Positions 1-5,849 of a stretch of 5,849 bases of DNA are shown here, piece by piece. The stretch lies in contig JAAYKT010000431.1 in NCBI GenBank assembly GCA_012522255.1, positions 1 to 5,849 on the forward strand, read 5' to 3'. The notes below the pieces were generated by a model. The model was not told where the DNA came from. It saw nothing but the letters and a program-made list of their open reading frames with translations, and did no database searches. A program made the translations under genes and the position numbers. The first letter of the stretch is position 1; every line of letters begins with the position of its first letter. The stretch is from Clostridiales bacterium (GTDB taxonomy: Bacteria; Bacillota; Clostridia; Lutisporales; Lutisporaceae).

Positions 1-63
1 GTGAGAAGTGAGAAGTGAGAAGTGAGAAGTGAGATGTGGGATGTGGGATGTGAGATGTGAGTG
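1..63. repeat. Heptamer tandem repeat, about nine units of GTGAGAA/GTGAGAT/GTGGGAT
   Basis: Nine 7-bp units stand head to tail: four GTGAGAA, one GTGAGAT, two GTGGGAT, one GTGAGAT and a final GTGAGTG. The array begins at the first base of the window and may extend upstream. The units drift in sequence but keep an exact period of 7. Such short repeats usually lie between genes and expand by replication slippage. It is too short and lacks spacers, so it is not CRISPR. A function is not evident. Confidence 0.93.
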
Positions 64-70
64 TCTTTTT

Positions 71-94
71 TATAGATTAAACGGGTACTCTATA
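71..94. promoter_or_regulatory. Imperfect 24-bp palindrome in the copA leader, possible operator
   Basis: The arms TATAGA (71-76) and TCTATA (89-94) are perfect inverted copies, and the dyad continues inward with one mismatch to TA (78-79) and TA (86-87). It lies about 75 bases before the copA start and overlaps a weak -10-like TATATT (93-98). Position and symmetry suit a regulator site for the copper operon, but classic CsoR operators are richer in G/C tracts, so the binder is unknown. AT-rich palindromes can also arise by chance. No convincing -35 element was found with it. Confidence 0.3.
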
Positions 95-152
95 TATTAA
101 TGAAGAAGTGGATTCCATCCTATTAAGTCATAATTCTTTTATTTATAGATAC

Positions 153-160
153 GAAAGGGG
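153..160 (+). promoter_or_regulatory. Ribosome binding site deciding the copA start at 169
   Basis: GAAAGGGG ends 8 bases before ATG 169, a good Shine-Dalgarno spacing. This start lies upstream of the in-frame TGA at 205-207. No comparable site precedes the in-frame start candidates downstream of that TGA (TTG 277, ATG 415), so the site argues that translation of copA begins at 169 and must pass the TGA. Confidence 0.75.
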
Positions 161-168
161 CTGATTTT

Positions 169-2619
169 ATGAAAACAACAAATTTTAAGGTCACAGGTAT
201 GACTTGAGCAGCCTGTGTAAGAACGGTTGAGAAGACCGTAGGGAAGCTTTCGGGCATAGAAGAGGCTATTGTCAATTTGGCTCAAGAGAAATTGGTTGTA
301 AAATTTGATGAAAGCATTATTGTACTCAAGGATATAGAAGATGCAGTATACAAAGCCGGATATAAGGCTGAGGAAATAAAAGAAACACGCAAAGTCACCA
401 TTCCTATCGAAGGGATGACTTGTGCAGCATGCGTAAGGGCGGTGGAAAGGGCTTTGACAAGACTGCCCGGTGTTGCAGCAGTCCAGGTTAATTTGGCAAC
501 AGAAAAAGCGGTGGTAGAATATGACGGCGAAGCGATGCGTTTGTCTCAGATAAAACAAGCCATCAATAATGCGGGTTATAAGGCATTGGATGCTGAAAGA
601 GAAATCAGCGTAGATGAGGATAAGATTCGCAAAGAAAAAGAAATCAGAACCATGTGGACAAAATTCATTTTTTCTGCCATATTTGCAGCTCCCCTTTTCT
701 ATTTAGCTATGGGGCCTATGGTGGGGTTACCTGCCCCGGGGTTTTTAGATATGGATATATACCCTTTAAGATTTGCTTTGACCCAGCTGTTTATGGCAAT
801 ATCTGTCATGATTGCGGGATACAGGTTCTATACCGTAGGGTTTTCTTCGCTTTTCAGGCGTAGCCCGAACATGGATTCACTTGTAGCCTTGGGGACATCA
901 GCAGCTATTATTTATGGACTTTTTGCAGTATATAAAATTTCACAGGGCGAAACCCATTATGTTCATGACCTTTATTTTGAATCAGCAGGCATAATAATAA
1001 CTCTAATACTATTGGGAAAAACCTTGGAAACAGTTTCAAAAGGGAAGACGTCAGAGGCCATAAAGAAACTTATGGGGTTGGCGCCGAAGACAGCTACGGT
1101 AATTCAAGAAGGTGATGAGATTGAAATACCTTTGGAAGAAGTTGAAGTAGGGGATATCATTGTTGTAAAACCCGGAGAAAAAATCCCCGTTGACGGTGCA
1201 GTAACAGAAGGTTATACATCAGTGGATGAGTCCATGCTCACGGGAGAGAGTATACCCGTAGAAAAAACTATCGGTAATAAGGTTACCGGTGGTAGTATAA
1301 ACAAAAACGGCAGTATAAGGTTTAAAGCTGAAAAAGTAGGCAAGGACACTGCATTGGCACAAATTATAAAGCTAATGGAAGATGCACAGGGTTCCAAAGC
1401 TCCTATAGCAAAAATGGCAGATATAGTGGCCGGTTATTTCGTGCCTATTGTAATGGTGATAGCCATGATATCCGGTATCCTTTGGTATGTGACGGGAGAA
1501 AGTTTGGTATTTGCTATGTCAATATTTATATCGGTATTGGTAATCGCATGTCCTTGTGCCCTTGGGCTTGCAACACCGACAGCAATAATGGTGGGGACAG
1601 GGAAAGGCGCAGATTACGGGGTATTGATAAAAAGCGGGGAAGCCTTGGAAACAGCTCATAAGATTGATACAGTAGTTTTGGATAAAACAGGCACTATTAC
1701 GGAAGGCAAACCGGTGGTTATCGATATTGTGACTTATGAAGGATTTGACAAAAGCAGATTATTAGCTATAGCAGCATCAGCGGAAAAAGGATCGGAACAT
1801 CCTCTTGGTGAAGCCATCGTAAAGGAAGCGGAGAAGCAGAACTTGAAACCTTTTGCTGTAGAAACTTTTGCAGCCATACCGGGTCACGGTATAGAAGCCG
1901 TAATAGACGGAAAAAACATTTTAATGGGTAATATTAAACTCATGAAAGACAGAAACCTGAATATAGGCAAATCCGAGGAAGATGCGGAGAGACTTGCCAA
2001 AGAAGGAAAGACCCCAATGTATATTAGTGTTGAAGGTGAAATAACAGGTATCATTGCAGTGGCCGATATAGTAAAAGAAAGCAGCGAAAAGGCAATAGCG
2101 AATTTACATGCCATGGGAATTGAAGTAGTGATGATTACCGGAGATAATAAAAATACGGCGGAAGCTATTGCAAAACAAGTAGGTATAGATAGGGCATTGG
2201 CAGATGTTCTTCCTCAGGATAAAGCAGAGCAAATAAGCCTTCTGCAAAAAGAGGGCAAAAAAGTTGCAATGGTTGGTGACGGTATAAATGATGCCCCTGC
2301 ATTGGCACAGGCGGATATAGGGATAGCCATAGGCTCCGGTACCGATGTGGCAATGGAATCAGCTGACATAGTATTGATGAGAAGTGACCTAATGGATGTG
2401 GCAACGGCAATAAAGCTGAGCAAAAGCACCATTAGGAATATTAAGCAGAATCTGTTTTGGGCATTTTTTTATAACAGCGTAGGCATACCGGTGGCTGCCG
2501 GCCTCTTATATGCTTTTGGCGGACCGAAGCTGAATCCCATGATTGCAGCGGCAGCAATGTCTTTTAGCTCTGTGTCCGTGGTAAGTAATGCACTGAGATT
2601 GAAGGGGTTTAAACCGTGA
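169..2619 (+). CDS. copA: Cu(I)-exporting P1B-type ATPase CopA with an in-frame TGA at the first CxxC (candidate selenoprotein)
   Basis: This is a copper-translocating P-type ATPase that uses ATP to export Cu(I) across the membrane; 816 residues from ATG 169. Two N-terminal HMA domains (about residues 4-68 and 75-140) precede eight membrane helices (about 166-185, 203-222, 235-255, 269-287, 423-443, 448-472, 761-781, 788-809). Visible motifs are actuator TGES (358-361), the CPC metal site (461-463), phosphorylation DKTGT (D505), the HP motif (H544), GDGIND (703-708), YN in helix 7 (768-769) and MxxSS in helix 8 (797-801), the set typical of Cu(I) pumps. HMA2 has GMTCAAC (Cys85, Cys88). In HMA1 codon 13, the first Cys position, is TGA. 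The frame is otherwise clean. If the TGA ends translation, only poorly supported starts remain (TTG 277, ATG 415), giving a shorter pump that lacks a complete HMA1 but could still work. copZ and csoR follow on the same strand. Confidence 0.9.
205..207 (+). other. In-frame TGA at a metal-binding Cys position, candidate selenocysteine codon
   Basis: Codons 10-16 of copA read G-M-T-TGA-A-A-C, whereas the second HMA domain reads G-M-T-C-A-A-C. The TGA therefore stands exactly at the first Cys of CxxC and would give UxxC if decoded as selenocysteine. Sec replacing a Cys of a redox or metal CxxC is the common pattern in bacterial selenoproteins. TGA is also one base from TGT and TGC, so mutation or a base-call error gives the same picture. 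Tryptophan in this window uses TGG, and copA itself ends in TGA, so general reassignment of TGA is not supported. Confidence 0.5.
211..255 (+). promoter_or_regulatory. SECIS-like hairpin just downstream of the in-frame TGA
   Basis: ACGGTT (223-228) pairs with GACCGT (234-239): five Watson-Crick pairs plus one G-U, closing a GAGAA loop. The loop starts 21 nt after the TGA and its first base is G. As I recall the bacterial SECIS model, it needs an apical loop about 16-37 nt after UGA with a G in the first two loop positions; both hold. GCCTG (211-215) can also pair with CGGGC (251-255) as an outer stem with one G-U pair. The aligned segment of HMA2 has no such hairpin. The stem is short and could be chance within coding sequence. 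Confidence 0.4.
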
Positions 2620-2627
2620 GTCAGGTT

Positions 2628-2662
2628 TTAGCTATTAGGTGTTAGCTGTTAGGAGTTCAGGT
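2628..2662. repeat. Heptamer tandem repeat between copA and copZ, five units of TTAGCTG type
   Basis: Five 7-bp units follow one another: TTAGCTA, TTAGGTG, TTAGCTG, TTAGGAG and TTCAGGT. The array begins nine bases after the copA stop and ends 43 bases before copZ. It shares the period of 7 with the array at 1-63 but not its sequence. It does not form an obvious terminator, so copA and copZ may still be co-transcribed. Confidence 0.75.
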
Positions 2663-2705
2663 ATTAATTTCAACTATAAAAGAAAAATAAAATGGAGGGA
2701 TAACG

Positions 2706-2921
2706 ATGAAAAAAGAATTGCTAATTGAAGGAATGAGCTGCGGGCATTGCGTAATGCATGTAGGTAATTCACTTAAAGAACTGGACGGAGTGGAAGATGC
2801 AATAGTAAGTCTTGAAGATAAGAAAGCCACCGTTACATTAAAAGAAGACATTGCCGATGCTGTGCTCAAAGATGCAGTAGAAGATGCAGGCTACGAAGTG
2901 AAAGATATAAGAAATTTATAG
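2706..2921 (+). CDS. copZ: Copper chaperone CopZ (single HMA domain)
   Basis: This 71-residue cytosolic protein is a single heavy-metal-associated domain of the ferredoxin-like fold and of the usual CopZ length. It binds Cu(I) through the two cysteines of GMSCGHC (Cys12 and Cys15) and would deliver it to the HMA domains or membrane site of CopA and exchange it with CsoR. The conserved C-terminal LKDAVEDAGYEV segment matches the family. The start ATG has a GGAGGG site at 2694-2699, 6 bases upstream. It lies 86 bases after copA and only 9 bases before the csoR ATG, so copZ and csoR are surely co-transcribed. Unlike HMA1 of CopA, both metal ligands here are normal Cys codons. A mercury-binding MerP role is less likely given the neighbours. 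Confidence 0.93.
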   Translation: MKKELLIEGMSCGHCVMHVGNSLKELDGVEDAIVSLEDKKATVTLKEDIADAVLKDAVEDAGYEVKDIRNL

Positions 2922-2930
2922 GTGATACAA

Positions 2931-3218
2931 ATGAAATGTGAAAAACATGTTGAAAGAGCAGCTAAATTTAAAGGTGGGTTAATAACGCGCCTAAACAGAA
3001 TAGAAGGACAGATCAGAGGGATAAAAGGCATGGTGGAAAATGACATATACTGCGACGATATACTAAACCAGGTTGCATCGGCTCAGGCTGCTCTCAGGTC
3101 ATTCAGCAAACTACTTCTTGAAAGCCATATGAAAAGTTGTATTGTAAACAGTATAGAACACGGTGAGACGGAAATAGTGGATGAGCTGCTCAAAACCATG
3201 GAAAAATTAATGAAATAA
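2931..3218 (+). CDS. csoR: Copper-sensing transcriptional repressor CsoR
   Basis: This 95-residue all-helical DNA-binding repressor belongs to the CsoR/RcnR family (DUF156). The family hallmark RLNRIEGQIRGI lies at residues 20-31. The Cu(I) ligand pattern is complete: Cys41 (in NDIYCDDIL), His66 and Cys70 (HMKSC), which marks the copper-sensing type rather than the nickel, formaldehyde or persulfide types. Cu(I) binding should release it from DNA and induce the copper genes. I chose ATG 2931 because AGGTGAT (2920-2926), a good match to the 3' part of the Shine-Dalgarno consensus, precedes it. GTG 2922 lies inside that site and would add only three residues. The gene is last in the copA-copZ-csoR order, so it is probably autoregulated. 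I could not identify its operator with confidence. Confidence 0.93.
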   Translation: MKCEKHVERAAKFKGGLITRLNRIEGQIRGIKGMVENDIYCDDILNQVASAQAALRSFSKLLLESHMKSCIVNSIEHGETEIVDELLKTMEKLMK

Positions 3219-3254
3219 ATAAATTGTATAAGTACCATATGGCAGCCTTCATTA

Positions 3255-3373
3255 ATAGATTATATTAAGAATACATAATCTTATAATGGAGGTTTTTATT
3301 ATATAAATCTCAAAATTTGATATTTGACATACCGTAATTTGTTATGATAGATTATATAAGACAATCATTATCT
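3255..3373. repeat. 27-bp imperfect direct repeat, copies at 3255-3281 and 3347-3373
   Basis: Both copies begin with the same 11 bases, ATAGATTATAT, and end with ATCT. In between they remain similar with a few substitutions and a small shift; starts are 92 bases apart. Copy 1 can form a 7-bp hairpin (AGATTAT 3257-3263 with ATAATCT 3275-3281). Copy 2 overlaps the -10 region of the promoter at 3324-3353. The spacer 3219-3408 contains no other gene. AT-rich composition makes some similarity expected by chance. Confidence 0.45.
3324..3353 (+). promoter_or_regulatory. Sigma-A-type promoter before the 63-residue ORF
   Basis: A perfect -35 TTGACA (3324-3329) is followed after 18 bases by TAGATT (3348-3353), four of six bases of the -10 consensus. 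An extended -10 TG lies at 3345-3346. Transcription would start near 3360, about 50 bases before the small ORF at 3409. A TATGAT at 3343-3348 is a better hexamer but sits only 13 bases from the -35. Confidence 0.55.
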
Positions 3374-3408
3374 GTTATTTGAATAAGATAGTACAAAGGG
3401 GTGTTTGC

Positions 3409-3600
3409 ATGATAGAAAATATGAGATGTGAGTCAAATTCAAATAAAAAGGAAAGTATAGTTGAGTGCAAAAAATTAAATTGCAGACAGCTTGTATACAA
3501 AAAGAAGCTGCCCGGCAGGTTTAAATTATATCTTAGCGATAAAAAAGCTTACCAAAAAGCCTTCGATTTGTTAGCCAAAAAAATTTATATACATCATTAA
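3409..3600 (+). CDS. Small lysine-rich protein of unknown function
   Basis: I do not recognise this 63-residue protein. It has 13 lysines, three cysteines (Cys7, Cys20, Cys25) and a likely helical C-terminal half (about 42-59), and is predicted to be basic. There is no signal peptide or membrane helix. I chose ATG 3409 because AAAGGGG (3395-3401) stands 7 bases before it; the frame opens at TTG 3379 without a ribosome binding site. It has its own promoter upstream and a good terminator directly after its stop, so it looks like a single-gene transcript rather than part of either operon. Those flanking signals are the main reason to believe it is a real gene. Its basic charge suggests nucleic-acid contact, and the C-x4-C could bind a metal, but both ideas are guesses. 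Confidence 0.6.
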   Translation: MIENMRCESNSNKKESIVECKKLNCRQLVYKKKLPGRFKLYLSDKKAYQKAFDLLAKKIYIHH

Positions 3601-3626
3601 AAATAGGTTTAGGCCTATTTTTTTTT
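3601..3626 (+). terminator. Rho-independent terminator after the small ORF
   Basis: AAATAGG (3601-3607) pairs with CCTATTT (3614-3620) around a 6-base loop, and an unbroken T run (3618-3626) follows. The stem starts on the base after the TAA stop. The weak A/T part of the stem is offset by the long T tract. It isolates the small ORF from the GntR operon downstream. Confidence 0.85.
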
Positions 3627-3713
3627 GAAAATTTCATTTCTTATCTATTTGTATTCTTTATAATATCCAAAAATTATGATTAAAAACTTGTCGGATTATA
3701 GCTTTTTTTATTA

Positions 3714-3742
3714 TTGACAAATTAATACTCATGCGATACACT
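3714..3742 (+). promoter_or_regulatory. Sigma-A-type promoter of the GntR-ABC operon
   Basis: A perfect -35 TTGACA (3714-3719) is followed after 17 bases by TACACT (3737-3742), four of six bases of the -10 consensus. The predicted start near 3749 leaves a leader of about 35 bases before the ATG at 3784. The rest of the 3627-3713 spacer shows only AT-rich sequence. Confidence 0.72.
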
Positions 3743-3754
3743 TAGTTGCATAAG
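3741..3754. promoter_or_regulatory. Possible GntR operator overlapping the promoter
   Basis: CTTA (3741-3744) and TAAG (3751-3754) form a small inverted repeat with a 6-base spacer, starting inside the -10 element. A wider dyad of ACTTA (3740-3744) with TAAGT (3767-3771) is also present. YtrA-type regulators normally repress their own operon from a site near the promoter, so the position fits, but the arms are short and this is only a candidate. Confidence 0.3.
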
Positions 3755-3783
3755 CAGTTAACCATGTAAGTGGAGGTGTTATT

Positions 3784-4173
3784 ATGAAGATGCTTTTAGA
3801 TGACAGTAAATTGATCTATTTACAAATAGCCTCCTCCATTGAGGATGAGATCCTAAGAGGATCTATAGGTGAGGAAGAACAGGTTTACTCAACAAATCAA
3901 TTGGCAAAAATATATGGAATAAATCCGGCTACTGCTGCCAAAGGTGTTAATCTTCTGACAGATGAGGGAGTTCTTTATAAAAAAAGAGGTATAGGAATGT
4001 TTGTTGCTTTGGGGGCAAGAGACATTATAGTTAGGAAAAGAAAAGAGCAATTTATTAATGAGTTTGTTCGTACATTATTTGTTGAAGCAGAAAAGTTAGG
4101 TATAACAAAAACAGAGCTTATGGATATTATCGAGAGGTATGAAAGGGGTGGGGAAGAATGGCCTTCGTTATAG
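3784..4173 (+). CDS. GntR-family transcriptional regulator, YtrA subfamily
   Basis: This 129-residue protein has an N-terminal winged helix-turn-helix (about residues 10-78; STNQLAKIYGINPATAAKGV is the helix-turn-helix core and KKRGIGMFV the wing) and a short helical C-terminal part of about 50 residues. That short C-terminal part, with no ligand domain, marks the YtrA subfamily, usually a dimeric repressor of the ABC transporter encoded beside it. The ATG has a strong site, GGAGGTG (3772-3778), 5 bases before it, and its own promoter. Its last 16 bases overlap the start of the ABC ATPase gene at 4158, which implies translational coupling. The inducer is unknown; relatives respond to cell-wall antibiotics or other membrane stress, but the sequence does not show that here. 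Confidence 0.92.
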   Translation: MKMLLDDSKLIYLQIASSIEDEILRGSIGEEEQVYSTNQLAKIYGINPATAAKGVNLLTDEGVLYKKRGIGMFVALGARDIIVRKRKEQFINEFVRTLFVEAEKLGITKTELMDIIERYERGGEEWPSL

Positions 4174-5054
4174 AATGTACAAATGTTTCTAAGGATTTCA
4201 AAAGAACCTATGCCTTAAAGAATGTAAATATAGGTATAGAAAAAGATTAAATATATGGGCTGCTTGGCAGAAACGGGGCAGGAAAAAGTACACTTTTGAA
4301 TCTTATCGCCTCACAAATGTTTCCTTCAAATGGCGAAATAAAGGTATTTGGCAAAGCACCTTACGAAAACAGGGATGTGCTCAAGGATATATGCCTTATA
4401 AAGGAAAGCGGTACTTTTATTAAGGATATTAAGGTAAAAGATGCTTTATATATAGCTTCATTATTCTATCAAAACTGGGATAAGAACCTGGCAAAAAAGC
4501 TTGTTGAAGATTTTGAACTTGATACTGAAAAAACCTTTAAAAGTCTTTCACTGGGCATGAAATCTCAAGTTAGTATAATAGTAGGATTATCGAGCCGCGC
4601 TCCTTTGACTATTTTTGATGAGCCGTATATAGGCTTGGATGCACCCGGAAGGCAGTTTTTCTATGATTCACTTATCGAAGATTATTCCGAAAACCCCAGA
4701 ACCATTATCATATCAACACATTTAATAGATGAGGTTAGTAACTTGCTGGAGGAAGTAATTATATTGCATAAAGGAGAAGTCAGGTTAACAGGTAATATTG
4801 ATGATATAAGGGAAAAGGCTTTCTATTTAAATGGCAGCAAGGAAAAAATGCAGGCGTACCTGCAAAACAAAAATGTTTTAGCCGGTGAAAATATTGGGAA
4901 TAACATGGTTGCCGCAGTATTTGACAATATAACTTCAAATGAAAAAACGGCCATGGAGTCTGATGGTTTGAATATTAAGTCTATATCCCTGCAGCAATTG
5001 TTCATCAATCTCACGGGGGGCAAAATTATAAAAGGAGGCGGGAGTAATGAATAG
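4158..5054 (+). pseudogene. ABC transporter ATP-binding protein interrupted by an in-frame TAA
   Basis: From ATG 4158 the frame would give a 298-residue cytosolic ABC ATPase of the kind paired with YtrA regulators, powering the permease encoded next. Codon 31 (4248-4250) is TAA, right before the IYGLLGRNGAGKST segment with Walker A (37-45). Relatives usually have Lys or a similar residue at that place, so AAA to TAA is the simplest change. The rest looks healthy: signature LSLGM (130-134), Walker B FDE (Asp154, Glu155), D-loop GLD (159-161) and switch His188. No ATG, GTG or TTG in frame lies between the stop and Walker A; the first candidate, TTG 4296, comes after it, so re-initiation there would give a protein unable to bind ATP normally. 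The clean remainder suggests a very recent mutation or a sequencing error. Its 3' end overlaps the permease by 8 bases. Confidence 0.82.
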
Positions 5055-5799
5055 GATAGGGGCTCAGCTTAGGATGCACTACCTCAATTCAAAAAGATCA
5101 TATGTGATATTTTGGTCCATAATGCTGCTTGTCTTTGTAGTGGGGATTATAACTGCCCTTTATTTAAAGAGCAGGGGTTTTGAAGGCCAGATCACAACTA
5201 ATAATATTACCGCAACGGTAATATTTTGTGCCATAAGCAGTGCGGTTGCCTATTATGAAACATTTCCGTATACTTTAAACATGGGATGTACAAGAAGGGA
5301 TTTCACTTATGGCTTTCTAATTTATAACATGGTTTTATCGTTTACCTTAGCCTTTATTAATAATCTATTGATGATCGGTGAGTACTTAGTGTGTAAGGGT
5401 TTTGGTTATAATGTAAATTTATACGGCTACACTGCGAGTGAGATAGGGTTATTGCAGGAATATGGTTATGTGGTAAACATTATAAATTTTCGGCTTATCT
5501 TTTCAAACATATTACTACTTATGGCATTTTTGATGGCAATAGCGGCTCTGTTTACTTTATTTACTATCATAAATTACTTAAAAGGAACAATGTATTTGTT
5601 TGGCATTGGCGGGCTGATAATTGTGCTTATGTTTTTACCAAAAATAAGAGTGGCATTTTTTGAATCCATGTGGTTTATTTTTATGACATTTGCCGGAAAA
5701 GTCTCACCGGTTAAGCTGACATTATATTCTTTGGCAGTCTTCGCTGTATGTTATATTTTGATTTTCCCGATTGTAAGAGTTACAGAGGTTAAAAAATAA
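5047..5799 (+). CDS. ABC transporter permease, six membrane helices
   Basis: This 250-residue integral membrane protein is the likely partner of the ATPase encoded just upstream. Hydrophobic segments lie at about 19-39, 54-72, 88-111, 149-175, 181-197 and 223-243, with a further weakly hydrophobic stretch near 203-216. The NMGCTRRDF segment (78-86) before helix 3 resembles the conserved loop of small ABC-2-like exporters in this kind of operon. Its ATG lies inside the end of the ATPase gene and has the strongest ribosome binding site in the window, AAAGGAGG (5031-5038), 8 bases upstream, so it can be translated even if the ATPase is not. The substrate cannot be read from the sequence. If the upstream TAA is real, this permease would need an ATPase from elsewhere. 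The frame is intact and ends at TAA, with no visible terminator in the remaining 50 bases. Confidence 0.85.
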   Translation: MNRIGAQLRMHYLNSKRSYVIFWSIMLLVFVVGIITALYLKSRGFEGQITTNNITATVIFCAISSAVAYYETFPYTLNMGCTRRDFTYGFLIYNMVLSFTLAFINNLLMIGEYLVCKGFGYNVNLYGYTASEIGLLQEYGYVVNIINFRLIFSNILLLMAFLMAIAALFTLFTIINYLKGTMYLFGIGGLIIVLMFLPKIRVAFFESMWFIFMTFAGKVSPVKLTLYSLAVFAVCYILIFPIVRVTEVKK

Positions 5800-5849
5800 G
5801 AAAAGGCATAGAAATATCTTGTAAATATTCATCGTCGGTTTTATAATAA

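Noticed and set aside
1..63. CRISPR or attachment-site reading of the first repeat
   Set aside because: The 7-bp units are contiguous with no spacers, and there are no cas, integrase or transposase genes in the window.
205..207. General reassignment of TGA (to Trp or Cys) in this organism
   Set aside because: Tryptophan is encoded by TGG throughout and copA terminates at TGA 2617-2619, so TGA also works as a stop.
277..279. TTG 277 as the true start of copA
   Set aside because: It lies in the middle of the HMA1 domain, has no ribosome binding site, and is simply the first NTG-type codon after the TGA. ATG 169 has a good site and starts at the proper domain edge.
139..558. Minus-strand 139-codon open frame opposite the start of copA
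   Set aside because: It is a shadow of copA, Cys/Phe/Tyr-rich without domain character, and has no ribosome binding site or neighbours on that strand.
3235..3242. CCATATGG palindrome after csoR as a CsoR operator or terminator
   Set aside because: It is only 8 bp, lacks the G/C tracts of CsoR sites, has no T run, and lies downstream of the copper genes.
3282..3303. Possible extra small gene with TATAAT and GGAGG at 3282-3292
   Set aside because: At the position expected for a start codon the sequence is ATA followed directly by TAA, and no good -35 element is present. It may be a relic, but nothing can be supported.

Overview
The window is low-GC, densely coded on one strand, and carries strong AGGAGG-type ribosome binding sites, so it looks like a Gram-positive Clostridia/Firmicutes chromosome. 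The CopA, CopZ and CsoR types, and the YtrA-like regulator with its ABC pair, fit an anaerobic clostridial relative; I cannot name the species. All supported genes are on the + strand.

Bases 1-168 hold a heptamer tandem repeat (GTGAGAA type) and a short leader with an imperfect palindrome. A copper-homeostasis cluster follows: copA (Cu(I)-exporting P1B ATPase, 169-2619), copZ (copper chaperone, 2706-2921) and csoR (copper-sensing repressor, 2931-3218). CsoR would release DNA when it binds Cu(I), CopZ would carry Cu(I), and CopA would pump it out. A second, different heptamer array lies between copA and copZ.

The most striking point is in copA. Its frame runs back from the usual body to a good ATG with a good ribosome binding site at 169, but an in-frame TGA sits at codon 13. 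That TGA replaces the first cysteine of the metal-binding CxxC of the first HMA domain (GMT-TGA-AAC, against GMTCAAC in the second HMA domain). A small hairpin with a G at the start of its loop lies 21 nt downstream, where a bacterial SECIS element is expected. A selenocysteine-containing CopA (UxxC) is therefore a serious hypothesis. Simple nonsense mutation or sequencing error is the rival, and it gains weight from a second in-frame stop, a TAA, in the ABC ATPase gene further on.

Between 3219 and 3783 lie an AT-rich spacer with a 27-bp imperfect direct repeat and a promoter, a 63-residue lysine-rich protein of unknown function, its terminator, and a second promoter. From 3784 to 5799 there is a compact three-gene operon with overlapping ends: a YtrA-type GntR regulator, an ABC ATPase interrupted by TAA just before its Walker A motif, and a six-helix ABC permease. 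The last 50 bases show nothing identifiable. No stretch longer than 300 bases lacks a gene.
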